NCBI GenBank assembly: GCA_016785225.1
Contig: JAFBJZ010000411.1
Coordinates: 682,001-746,000 of the forward strand
Length of the DNA stretch: 64,000 nucleotides
Direction of reading: 5' to 3'
From: Psettodes erumei
Lineage: Eukaryota > Chordata > Actinopteri > Pleuronectiformes > Psettodidae
Every line of letters starts with the position of its first letter. Position 1 is the stretch's first letter. The translations under genes and the position numbers were made by a program. The notes under the pieces were generated by a model. It did not search any database, was not told the DNA's origin, and was given only the letters and a program-made list of their open reading frames with translations. Shown here piece after piece: positions 8,070 to 20,347 of this stretch.

Positions 8070-11000
8070 GTATTTCTTATAGTGCAAATTCTATGGTCCT
8101 CATCACTATAATCTTGGGGATGTATTATATTGAAGAGATTAAATCTAATTTCCAACAGTGATATTAAAACCCAAATGGCAGCTCATATCAAAGTTTAACA
8201 ATAAGTTAGATTTTTAAAATAAAATATTGAGTAACGAATTCAAAAAATACACAGGGGTTCTTCAGTTCTGAATTAAATTTGTAAAGCAGGTTTTAATGTG
8301 ATTGGTGCATCTGCCCTGTTAGAACACATGAACAGTTGGGGAAGACCTACTGCATATGATTTAATATTGAAAACCCCTCCCAATATTTTCTATTTGAAGT
8401 TTATACAGGTCAATTTTAAAAATGATTTTGCAGTTATAGGATGCAAAATGATAAACATCATGATGAATCAGATAATTGTGCTATTTGTCATGTTGTCATG
8501 AGTGCTAATAAATTTTGCAATAGTTTGAAGTCTTGAGCCTTTAAGGGAAAACATCTTGTGGAGAACTGAGGGAGAGCAGAGTGAAAATACTAATAAAGCC
8601 TAGATTTTTCTACTCTATTTTTGAAACGCATCAGCAATAATTTACTGGGACACACAAACAGCTTGAGAGGTGATTCATCATAGCAAGCGGGAGGATTAAT
8701 GCATGAAAGGTAAAAAAAGAGAGAATATTATTGGATTTTAGAAATGCACTGTTGCTTTTATCTGGTGTTTGATAGTTTGAAAACCAGCACATAAGGCATG
8801 AAAATATTAGAATGCCATTAGAGTGTCATTAGAAAAGAAGGAAGGAACATGCCGGGATATGGCACCAAATATAAAATGAATTATAGGTTAACGATAATCC
8901 TATTTTTTATATTTCTTTGCCCATTTATCTTTTTGTTGCTCAGATCACAACCACTAACATCATACGTTCATGCCAAAGCAAGTGATGTACAGATTAAAAC
9001 CAGCAGAGGGCGGTATTGTCAAAGGTGAGATCAGCAAATACAGTGAGATCCAGCTTTCCTTTGGTCATACCTTCTAAAAACCAATATCTTTAAGAGAATA
9101 TTGTTGGAGGCAGTAAAGAACAACATGATTCCTATAGTTTAGACAGGACTGAAATGCAATATAATGGAAATTATTTTACTATCATTTAGATTTCATTACT
9201 TAATAAATCTGAATAGGGATCCTGTCCTGAACCAATTAATACTGCACTTTCTCCCATAAACATAAAACAAACAGGACAGAACTTTCATCTTGAGGTCAAA
9301 TGTGTTGCTCTGTTGAGTGTTGCATCGATGAATGTTCTGTTATAGAGCCTGAATACATGCATTTACTGCAAATATCTCCACTGCCTCAGCCGTGTGGAGA
9401 GAGTGGCACAGCAGCCAGACAACACCGTGGTGAACTGATGAATAATTTAGCAGAGCATTGCAATCCTGACAAGACGTTAAATAAACGACGTAATAAAAAC
9501 CAATCAATAAGGTAAAATAAATGGTCCAAACACACAAATTGAAACAAACTGTTTTCATATCTATATTTACAGTGTGTTTCATGTTTGTAGTAATATTACC
9601 ACTGACCCAAAGCCAGTACTTTGACACTGGCTTCTCTCCCTGCAGTTCCTCCCTGTGGTTCTGAGGCTGATACTGTGCTGACATCTGAGGTCAGAGTGAA
9701 AATCATCTGCTGTCATCGGCACTGCCTGTCATCAAGCTTCTGCATCGAGGCCCTATGGTTTTTTTCCTGGTATAATCAAAATGTCCACAAAGGTCCCTTA
9801 CCACTGTTTGGATGTTGTGGAAATAGTTTTACCCCTTCGCCTTTGGTATAGCTTTATTTTCAAGAAATGATTTATGACCTTGTCTAACATTGTATCAAAT
9901 ATTTATGATGTAAAATGCAGAAACCATAAAAAAATATTATTTTTATTATTATTTTTTTGAACAAAGGTCAGGTTCTCATTGCAAAACTTCTTCATGGTCC
10001 AGATAAACAGTTAGCGTTTGATAAATTATAATGAAGTTATAATCATAAATATATTGCTTGCTGGCTGTAGCCATAGTCAAGCTTCACATGCCTAAAATGT
10101 GAAAACTTCATCCTCTGCTTGTAGTACGTTCTGTCACACTGTCCTCAAAGTGGAGTCCTCTTGGGACTAGTCCTCATTCAAGTTTGCTAAAGCCAGTGAC
10201 TGGAATAGGCTACGCTGCAGATATCCCCAAAACTGGTTAATTATTTCCACTGCATTTTCTTTCAAGGACATGTGCCATTCTTCAGATATATTATTTAGAC
10301 CATCCCAGTAATCTGCCTTTTTATTTGCTTACCCTAATAATGAAGAACTTGTGAAATGGGAACTCCTGTGCAGTTGTTCTTAGATTAGATTACAGGAAAG
10401 CAAGCCACAAGATAACATCACACCCTCAGTCCTTACGTGAAGACAACATTTTTTGATTTAGAAATTAAACTGTTTCAAACAAGCAGTGCCACATCTTTGC
10501 AGAGTTCCTGCAGGCCGGAGGTCAGAGCTGACTTGGATCTGGTCTGGTCTTGAGTCTGACATGATCCAGTAAGTCAGGGGTGTTGACCACCAGTGCCGCA
10601 TGCTGCATCAGAGCCTGGCGGATGGCTGTGTGCTGCTGTTGCAGGCCATGCTACAGGGTAGAACAGCACCCAAGGAGGAGCAGTGTGAGGAAAGGCAGCC
10701 AAGTAACCCTATTTATAGATGCAAGCAATGTGGGGCATTGTTTGGGGGGGCTGCAGTGGACTGACCTGACTTCAAAAACAAAAAACTGCAATGTTTTATG
10801 CAATTTTTCTGTAGTGGGCCTAAATGAGGGGCAACTTTATTATTCTCTTTTTGGGTGTCTGATATACTTTACTGACCTCTGACCAGTTACAAAAATAGAT
10901 GAGAAAAATGTAGTCAGGGTTCTGACCAAGAAAGTATTGAGATTTATCACAGAAGATATTCATAAGTAGATAAAGCTTTAGAAAAAGAGGAACATGTTTA

Positions 11001-13689
11001 GTGTTTAATGTCCCACATTGCCTGTTCCTAAGTCGTTATTTTCAGCTGAGACATATTGGGGCAAATCAAGTAGAAGTATAGGTACAATGTCTACTTTTCT
11101 GGGGTTTATCATTTTATTTGAACATTTTTGATCAATAAAACAACTGCTTGAAGCCCCAGACTTCAAGATGACTGACGTGGTTTCTTTTCGAAACGGCACC
11201 AGTGAACATGTTTTTCCATGCATGACATCTCCAAGTCTCCACCTGTGCCAATCAGTCACCATGTTTGGAGCTGTAATTGCACTTCCCCTTTTGGATGATC
11301 AGTGTAATTTTGAATGAAGTGTTGAGGTGTTGGCTGTTATTAGATGTGTGAATGAATGAATGAATGAACACATTTTCTGAAGGACACTCACTCACAGTGT
11401 GAATATCTCACAAAAAGGCTCTTGGCTTGTATGTATTTGTACCTGCTCTTGAAAAATAAAAAAATAAAAAAATATATAATTATGATAAGTGACTATGCAC
11501 ATCACTGTGGGTGCAAACTACATTACTGAAAGTCAGCCGATGTCAAGAGTCACACATGCACATGCCCTCCACAGATTGTCTGTGTACTGTTTGGTGCCAA
11601 AGCTTCAATCCAGACCTGGACTGGTTTTGGTAATGGTGCTATAAAAATGTGAATTGAGGCCATTACTCTTGAAATAACACTTACTTTGAAAGATCTGAAT
11701 ATAGAAAATAGTGCAAGTCCCTCAGTCTCAGTAGAAATGTTAAAAATGCCAGCATCATATTTTCCCCCAAAGTCATCAGTCATTTTTTCTCCATCACCAG
11801 CAGATGCCTCCTGTTCATTACTTCAGTTTTACCGTTTAAGGTGCTTATACATATTATGCAAACCTCAATAAACAGCTAGTATGAATTAAAAAAAAAACAA
11901 AACATCAGTGCCCCCCTGTTTCTGTTTATTTGTATCTTTGTAAATTGTTGGCACAGAGTACCTCAGTCATTTAGACTGGGATCACCTTCTGTGGGCAAGA
12001 CTTGAAGAGGTAAAATCTAAAAGCTGGAAAAAACAACACATTTAATGCTCTGGATATTCTAACTGAGTGTTTTGAAATGACATTGAAATATTAAATTATT
12101 TTGTATGGACTTGAGTTTGCATCACAGTTTGAGAGGTAATGTGAACAATGGGGGACATCTGTTGAAAGTCAACCAAAGGGCAGAAAGTCTAATGTTGGTT
12201 CTGTCCTTTAAAACATCTGTTGTTGAGACAAGGAATCTTTGAGGAAACAGAACATTGATAATTAAAATTGCCAGGCTCATTTGTTTTGTTCTGTGAACAC
12301 TTTGCCTGTGGGATGTTCAGTTACAGACTTGGGAATCTTTAATCAAATTTTCATTAATATTCATCTGTGCTGCTGCACCTTAGCTCCCTCTGGTTACGCA
12401 CATGCTGTTCAAATAACACTTCCTAATGACCAGATTTTTAGACTTTCACAATCACAATCTGTTCTACAAAATATAATTTTGATTCAGATGTTGCTTTGAT
12501 TGAGAGGATAACCTCGTGACAGTTTAATTACATACTCAATATAGTATCACAGCCATTTTTTTCCTGTTAAGGATAAAAGAAGTGATAAGAAATGGTGATG
12601 CATTGAAGCAATTCTGCCATCTCTAAGTAATAAACACCTTTCAGTTACAGTTCTTCAACAAAAAAACACCCTTTGTTTAAATATGCTAATGCTTGTGCTG
12701 GTAAGAAAGTAATGGGACATACAGTGGGGGGTTGAGGAACACTACAAGAAAGAAAGAAATCAATTGAAGAGAACTTTTTGAAAATGAATGGAGAATAACT
12801 CAAAAATAGTATCTCATCCAAATACACAGTCAGCTCCAAATGGTTTTATATCCTGTGTGATCTGTGATCGCGGCTCTGATGCTGGATGTGGAGTGACTGT
12901 GATCAGTTGCAATATCCCTTAAGTCGTGCTGGGTTTTCAGTGCAAATCATATCTGAGCTTGAGCTTGGTTATTCAAGGATTTTTTTCATATTCGCCCGTG
13001 CCTTTGTTACTTCCTCTTTAGGTTAATGTGATGCATTCTCCTCATGTGAGACAGTCATTTTCAAATCATCTTCAATTTTGTTTGAAATTCTGCTGGCAGG
13101 CTCCGAGTGAATACTCATAATACTCATATTCGACCTGTTTAAGCCTCTTAACACTCAGCATATTTCAAATTGATTTTGAATCCCATTAATTGCTTATAAC
13201 TCCTTCCATGGCAGAGCTCCAACATGCATTATCCTAAATGTACAGTATAATAGTGTATAAAGATAAGAAGGAAGCAAAGTTGCTTGAAAAATGTAAATAC
13301 TTCAAGAAGGCATAGCCACAGTATTTACTGTATTTAACTTACTGTTACATCTGAGCAGTAGTCTGCACAGCTTGGTAATTATCTATGCAGTAAATTTGCC
13401 ACATGGCATATACACACTTTAGTCCTTTGATTAAACCCATAAACGTAGTGATCAACACCATGCATCCAATATTAAAAAAAAAAATACGCTCATGGCCAAA
13501 ACTAGTTTTACAGACTAAATAAGCTGTTTTAATTAGGCTGATGAACCTATTAAGTGTGTTTGTGCCCATCTACTCCGATGCCATTTCATTTAGCCATGTA
13601 GCTAGATTCATGTCAGAACAGCAGTTACATCAATGGGTCGGCTAGTCTGTCTGCTGTTTGATAGGTCAGGCTGGACTCTCTCAGTAACG

Positions 13690-13925
13690 GTTTGATGGAC
13701 TGACATGAAACAGTGTTCAGACATTCATGGTCACAGAGGATGAACCCTGAAGACTTTGATGAGCCCCGTGACTTTTCCTCTAATTGCGACCACAAGGTTC
13801 ACCGTTTTGTCATTTAGCGAAATGCCACATTGCATTGACTGCCATGAAATTTGGTGCACACATCTGTGTCCCCCGTAGGATAAATTGTAATCACTTTTGC
13901 GATCCCGTGACTTGAGCAACTCTCA
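13690..13925 (-). repeat. Teleost interspersed repeat, two units in tandem
   Basis: Two related units lie about 145 bases apart. Unit 1 (13700-13775) has GACATTCATGGTCACAGAGG and unit 2 (13843-13915) has GCCATGAAATTTGGTGCACA. Both go on to a GAT...TTTG.GAT/GAG-CCC core and the phrase CCGTGACTT. They correspond to a widespread fish repeat (known to me as CCATGAAATTTGGTACA...). A reverse-oriented copy lies at 41819-41916. The element class is not determined. Confidence 0.6.
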
Positions 13926-15340
13926 CGGCCATAGACTGCTGTTGCTATATTTCTCTCTATAAACAAAATGGTGAGGTATCTAGATTTTAGGCACACAGAC
14001 GAATTATTAAATGTAGAGTGATACATATAAACAATTACTGATATCCTGGGAGTCACTCATCAACACTACAATAAATTCATGCTGATGAACTCACTGGCTT
14101 TGTGCCCTTTATCAGTCTATCTGGTTTGTGATCCTGTCTATTAATTCTTTGGTATGTTTCTGCTCCTAAACACATTTTTTTTGGTCTGCAACATAAACTG
14201 CCATATGATAGCACCAGAGCCTGCAGATAACCTGCAGAAGAGAGATCTGAACGGTCAAGATCAAACAGACAGTCTCTGACTGAAGCGCAATAAAATGACA
14301 GCCTGTGTTGTGAGATGTGGCATGTTGAGAGGCTCAGAGCACTTTCTGAAGCTGTCGCTCCATGGTGAGCCATAAATACAGCGGTTTTACGGGAAGCCTT
14401 AGGAGAATGAAACATGAAAGGTTTTATCATGGGGTTGTATAGCATTCTGCAAGCTCTTTTTTATCTCCTGACCTTTCTGGGGTGCTTCAGTCTACTTATT
14501 GCAGCCCTGACCTTGGGTACCATAACACACAGCACAATGTCATAATGTCATTTCAAATATTTTACAGGCATTACTTTTTTATTGTTGAGTTACTTATAAA
14601 ACCTCTCTTGGGAGCCACTTTGCCAGATTAACTGGCATGTTACATGCCAACCGTGGCTTCTGGTTTTGGCACACATTTTATTAATCCTAGTTAATTCACT
14701 GTGCCATATCCCCTCAGGTTTTCTTTCTGTGTATAATACTAGCTGAATGCAAGGGGCGAAATTAAAGTGTGCTGCAGTGTGCATGCAGGAAAGCAACTTT
14801 TTATCTGCTCCCTCTTGATCCCTGACCAATAATGCTATTAGATAAACTGAGCATTGTTTGGTTTTGTAGACAGTGTTTACAACTGTATTTCTCATCTTTA
14901 ATTATCCGGTGCCAGTCCTCATTTACGTTATCGAGCCAAGGAAAATGAGGCTGTGCATGCATCAGAGCACTTCTGCTGTGCACTTTTCTATTCTCCCAGC
15001 AGGCTTTGGTTCTAATGTCACCTTAATGTGAAATGCAGAGCTTTACACATGGTTGCAGAGTTCCACATTCAATTTCTGATTTCTGTTTGACCCCAGAGCA
15101 GATACAGACACATCCTCAGACCCAGCACTAGTTTTGACAAGAGTTCCCTTTAATGGACACTTTTAATTGACCCAAGTTTACTGGAAGAGGTTAAGCAGGC
15201 CTTGAGTGTTACCATGTGGCAGGCTAAATAAGTGGGGATGAGGGAAAGAGGAGCTGGGCTATTTGTACTGTGCTTGATGAGTGATGAGATGCAGATGTGC
15301 CAGGTAGCCAGTGCTGTGCCACGCCCCTGCAGGGAATCAG

Positions 15341-15367
15341 CCACACACACACACACACAAACACACA
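15341..15367. repeat. CA dinucleotide repeat
   Basis: Nearly uninterrupted CA units with one CAAA interruption. Confidence 0.9.
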
Positions 15368-17363
15368 AGGGGGAGGAGACACAGTGCAGACAGAATGGAA
15401 ACACATGGGAGGCACTGAGAAAAAAACTTAGGGTCATAGCATGGTCTTGACGTAATGGCTGTAGTAGATCGTCAGCTTTTTAGGACATGTAAAGATACAG
15501 ACACCTGCACTGTGCAAATCTGATTTGAGTTTTATTTGTATGTTCACAACTATACCTATTTGACAGTTGTTCACGCTGAATTTCAAAGAGTCATGTCAGT
15601 GGCCTTTTTGATGACTTGATCACTGTGGAAGAATGATATGTCTCGTTGTAACTGTGTGCTCTCTGTTAACAGTGTAACACTGGATATGCCTGTATTTAGG
15701 CCACTCTGCTGCCTCAGGCTAACAACTTGTGTGCATAATTCTGTGGGTTATAACTAGCAATTGCTATATATAAAACAAGGCTACGTTCACAGATTTTCGC
15801 AGATTGGTATTGACAAGTGATTGACACTTTGTGATATCTGTGGCTGGTGTTAAAACAGTGCTGACATTTTTTGCTGTATCTCACTAAATAGCAGGGCTTC
15901 TTTGTTTGTCATCATGTTGTGCACGTTGCCTCTTGGAACGATGCCAGAAATGCCCCTTCCTTTAAGTGCATACACCATATGGCTGACACTTCATAAATGC
16001 CATATTTACTTAAACTCCACAGGAAGTTATTGAAAGGCCTGCTGACATTTAGACTCAGTTGAAACTCGATAAGGAGGCTGTGTATTAGACAGCGAGTGAG
16101 AGACTCCCTGAGCAGATCTCATTTGCTACCGCGGAAAGTGGGAAGCATGCCCAAGGTGTGCTGTACTGGCAGTCCAATGATAACCCGAAAGCTCTCCTAA
16201 ATACTTCAAACATTTATTGAAATGCTGTCAAATATGTACTGGGAAACTCCTCACCAAGGGAAACTGCATTATCCTCTGCGATTGGCTGTACAGCTTTAGA
16301 AAGTCACACTTACATGAGTTGTGTGATCAAACCAACTCATTAAGAAGGAGATATGTAGGTGTAAGAAAAAAGGGTAAATACATCATTGCAACTCTTTACA
16401 TGTATAGCCATAAATTTATTGCAGCAAAGTTTCTGTCTTCTGATTACTTGACACAGAACCTTATTCCTGCTGAGAGATCATGCTTGTTTGAGACTGTGAC
16501 TCATAACAGGGACTGTGTCAAGATGTGTTTTGGTTTAATGTAGACGATTCTGAGCAAAGAAAAGAGATCTTTTAAGTTGATCTTGTCTGAAATGTGGATT
16601 TCATTTTGGCTTTCCTGTGTACAGAAATAGTTATACCAAGAACATGTCTTTAACTTGCACAATAGTTAATAAAGGGATATTTTGCTGTATGCGGCGGACA
16701 ACAGTCCTGTATTAGGGTTTCAATAATGAACACATCAGTGACCCATATTAGAAGTCCCATTAAAAAAGTTGAGGTTTAAAATGGAGTATTTAGAAATTTA
16801 ACACTGTTACATTATTTTGTCTAAGGGAGGCTGTTGCCTTTTTCCAGGTCACAAAAGTGAAACATAAGGTTAATCCTCCCTGACTGCATCAAAATGTTTT
16901 GGACAGTTCCTTAACTGGTTCAGTAGCATAGAAAATTCAGTGTATTGCAGGCTACACTTTGGGCCTTACTTACATATTTATTTGTTGTTCCAACACCCCC
17001 TTGTTTGTGTGAGTTTTGCAAGGATTTCATTAAACAGGCCAAGTTAATGTTTAAGTGGCCTGAAACTAATTGGATCATTTTTCAAGTGGCAGGGAACTCA
17101 TATCTACAAACGACACACTAACAGTGGTTTGTGTCTGTGAAAAGGTCATACCGACCGGACAGTACTTTCGTTCATGAAGTTGAACTTAATTACAGTGCAG
17201 TTGTTCTACTCACCGTGTCTCATTAAGATTAGAGTTGCATTCCAAGCATTAAATCACATCCAGATCAATAGACACAGACTCTGTAGCCTGTTCTACTGTG
17301 CTGGTTTTGTAGCATTCTAAATAGGAAGCTGTAATGGTTGTTGCCATTCCTGCACATATATAC

Positions 17364-17430
17364 TCCCTCTCTCTCTTTCTCTCTCTTTCTCTCCACACAC
17401 ACACATATATCTGTAGAGAGAGAGAGATAC
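17364..17430. repeat. Compound CT / AC / AT / AG simple repeat
   Basis: A pyrimidine tract of CTCT and TTTC units is followed by ACACAC, ATATAT and a short AGAGAG run. Confidence 0.85.
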
Positions 17431-18722
17431 ACATCCCTAATCACTCTCTGTGACTCTGTGAGCATAATTGATATTGTATTGCTTAGCTAATCTAATGGAA
17501 TGGAAGTTGCCCATAGTGAGTGAGTAATAATGGAGTGGTTAAACCAATATAACTATAATGTCTTGGGAAAAGAGAGGTTGTCCTTAAAAGTGGGGTTCAG
17601 TGACTGTTTTTCAGTAGATTTAAATCCCATTCCTGAGCAGTGTGGAGTAAAGAGCGCACTATGGAGCTCTATAAAAGACAGCGATTCAATTTCAAAGCCC
17701 AAAAATCACCTGTAAAACCAAAAGGTATATGCTGACGATGTGATTTGGTACAACAGAAGCTACATTAGGCTAGGCTATTGATTTAGACAGAAATAAATAC
17801 AGCTGCAGTGTTTACATGAGTAGCAGTAAAAAGAATCACGTTTGTGGTGTCTATACCAAATCAAGTGTTAGTAGATTTGTATCAGCAAATCAATGTCACA
17901 TTGGCTGCAGGTTCACTCACACTGTTAACTTCTCAGGCCAGACATTACCTGGCAATGTGAGGTGAGAGAGATGAAAGCATGCTGTGCTGCTAATGCACTG
18001 ATGTTGTTCATGGTTGCAGTGATGCGAGTCTGATTACCAGGCAAAGCACAGTCTCCTTGTCATGTTGGTGGTTTAATAATTGGATGGCCCCTATTAGACC
18101 ACAAACACGCTTAGGATCTGTTTATGCTGATCCTGCCCTTGACAACTCTCTGCAGTCTGTCTGAGATACAGGCAGACTTGAAGACAATCAATTCAAATTG
18201 GAAAATTATGATAACTTCAGGCATTTTATCATATTTTGTATGTCGTGAGTCAGGTTAAATGCATATAAATATGCAAACAGTGACAGTTAAAATGTTCTGA
18301 TCTTTTACCACAAAACAGTTTTTCTAGTTTCCTTGTATCAGTAATATGCATTTGCACATTGTTTATATGTTCTCGCCAGTGTTGGAATTCAAGACTACAC
18401 ATTGCTGCTCCTGCTCCAAGACTCACTGCATCATCTATTCAGGTTGCTGACAGAAAATGAGTGTGGATTCAATTGACTTACACAAATAAGTCAGTTAGGA
18501 TTCTGATATAGTATACTTAGCATTAGCTAGGACACTTGACAACCAGTGATTACAATGCGATAAATCAGCACACAAACTCACAGTATAGTGTGTACAGACT
18601 TTGCATCCAATCACCTGCAGGGGACAGCCTGAGATTATGCTGCTGGTGTGCAGGACTATTGCTGCATGAGTGCTTCTACACGTCTGAACACAACAGGGAG
18701 ATACAGAGATAGACATGGCCTG

Positions 18723-18723
<1 letters not shown>

Positions 18724-18758
<35 letters not shown>
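18724..18758. repeat. CA dinucleotide repeat upstream of gria3
   Basis: About 17 uninterrupted AC units, roughly 600 bases upstream of the gria3 start codon. Confidence 0.95.
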
Positions 18759-18760
<2 letters not shown>

Positions 18761-18869
18761 CACACAGCAGTCAGCAGTATAGTGCTGAACTAGATGCCAG
18801 TGTCTGCTGCCCTGACTTTGCACCACACATACCAACCCAGCTCAGGCTACAACGCCTCACACACACACA

Positions 18870-19114
18870 CCAACTCTGCAGTGACGTGAGGGAGGAAGAA
18901 GAGGGAGGCTGCTCTTCTTATAATTCAACGTCAGACCAAGTTTGATAAACGCCCCCCCCCCCCAATCTCTGTCTCTCTCCCTCTCCCTCCCGCCCTCTCG
19001 CTGGTTCTGTGGTCCATTTCAAAGGTCTTTATCCACAGTAAGGAAATCCGTCTCCCCTCTTCTCCTCTACTACCACCAGCACCATCTTTGAGATAAAACA
19101 TTGGCTTTAGGTTT

Positions 19115-19145
<31 letters not shown>

Positions 19146-19320
19146 GAGGCTGGCGCTGCAGTTGCGCTGGCACACATTCAGCGTGGGTGCACACAGTGGG
19201 TGAGAGAAAAGACCCGCCGCATCTTGTGGATTTCTTTGCGTACAAGCCAGTGTACATGGTTCTCCCTGCTTCTCTTCTGTCACATCCAGACCAGGAGTTG
19301 ATTTCACTTCTCGGAGAAAA
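18870..19320 (+). promoter_or_regulatory. gria3: Probable gria3 promoter and 5' untranslated leader
   Basis: The segment holds a CRE-like GTGACGTGAGG (18882-18892), the AT-rich TTATAATTC (about 18917-18925), a C-tract (18952-18963) and dense CTCTC pyrimidine tracts. It runs on through a CAG microsatellite (19115-19144) to the ATG at 19321. An upstream ATG at 19256 opens a 27-codon frame that overlaps the main start. No element is proven, and the transcription start is not identifiable from sequence alone. Confidence 0.45.
19115..19144 (+). repeat. gria3: CAG repeat (10 units) in gria3 5' leader
   Basis: Ten uninterrupted CAG units about 180 bases before the start codon. Likely transcribed but not translated in the main frame. 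Confidence 0.9.
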
Positions 19321-19408
19321 ATGTGCCATCGCAGAATAGCGACAGTCCTTGTTTTATTATATTTTGTGGGGGACTCGTTGGCAGGGTTTCCGAATCAGAT
19401 CAACATAG
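19321..19408 (+). CDS. gria3: gria3 exon 1 (coding part)
   Basis: Residues 1-30. Basic start (MCHRR), hydrophobic core IATVLVLLYFVG and a likely cleavage after SLA make a signal peptide. The mature protein would start near GFPNQINIG. A at -3 supports this ATG. The donor is GTAAGT, phase 1. Confidence 0.92.
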
Positions 19409-20299
19409 GTAAGTTACATAGGATACTCTGACTACATACACAGTCCATTTCTTTGTCTACATGGTCTAAATAGGACACGTATCTGCAAGTCGCACTGATT
19501 AGTTTATTTACATAATTCATTGCCAAGTTCACTTTCTTTGTCTCTGTAGGCAAAACAGACTTGATCCAAATCGTCAAAAGGCTAGTTTTAGTATGTGCAG
19601 CGCATTATTTCGTGAGCGGTAAACACATTTAGGCTACTTCCCGACTTGCTCTCTTAAATTAACTGATCTCGCTGTCGATCCGATAATCCGTAATTGTACG
19701 ACACTGACGTCCATCTGTAAATAAGCAATGTCATTATCACGGAAATGAAAAGTGCGTACTTCAGCTATGCAATGAATGCGCTTATTATAGCGCTGTTACG
19801 CGGTATGTGACATTTTCTGTCCCTGTAGGTGGACTGTTCATGCGCTCTACAGTGCAGGAGCACAGCGCCTTCAGGTTTGCTGTCCAGCTGTATAATACCA
19901 ACCAGAACGTGACGGAGAAACCTTTCCACCTCAATTACAATGTTGACAACCTGGAGTCTTCCAACAGTTTCTCCGTCACACATGCCTGTGAGTAGTTATG
20001 CACTGTATAAACCTCTTAGGAAGACTTCTCTGTGGGAGAATAGTAGGAAAACCTTTTTTCCACTGTATCCATCAGATAATGTGGGATAGTTCAGGAACTG
20101 AAATACAATAGGTGTTTGAATGAAATGGATCGTCTCCTGCCAAGTGTCCTGCCTAATACACAGACTCCTCAATCATGCACTTCAAAATTCACCAGCTGGA
20201 TGATGGACCATGATTGTCTCTAATTGGCCAAACACAGTGATTTTGTAAACATGAGTAATTCAGTAATTCCAGAGGAACTGATGAACAGTTCTTTAGATG

Positions 20300-20347
<48 letters not shown>

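Larger units (their letters stand above)
8100..18900. other. Intergenic region between cchcr1 and gria3
   Basis: No convincing gene. Open frames here are short, lack splice context and do not resemble known proteins. Contents are a GAAT-type repeat near 11350-11368, poly-A stretches near 11456-11475 and 11887-11897, the duplicated teleost repeat at 13700-13915, a CA run at 15341-15367, CT/AC/AG tracts at 17364-17430 and a CA run at 18724-18758. One 60-codon open frame at 10582-10764 is described under findings. Confidence 0.7.

Noticed and set aside
9340..9684. 114-codon minus-strand frame
   Set aside because: Low-complexity, Cys/Tyr/Val-rich translation with no family similarity or gene signals.
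14077..14445. 122-codon minus-strand open frame
   Set aside because: No homology, no context, and it lies in repeat-bearing intergenic DNA.
18724..18758. Tandem repeats as a CRISPR array or origin
   Set aside because: These are simple CA microsatellites in a vertebrate genome, without spacers.
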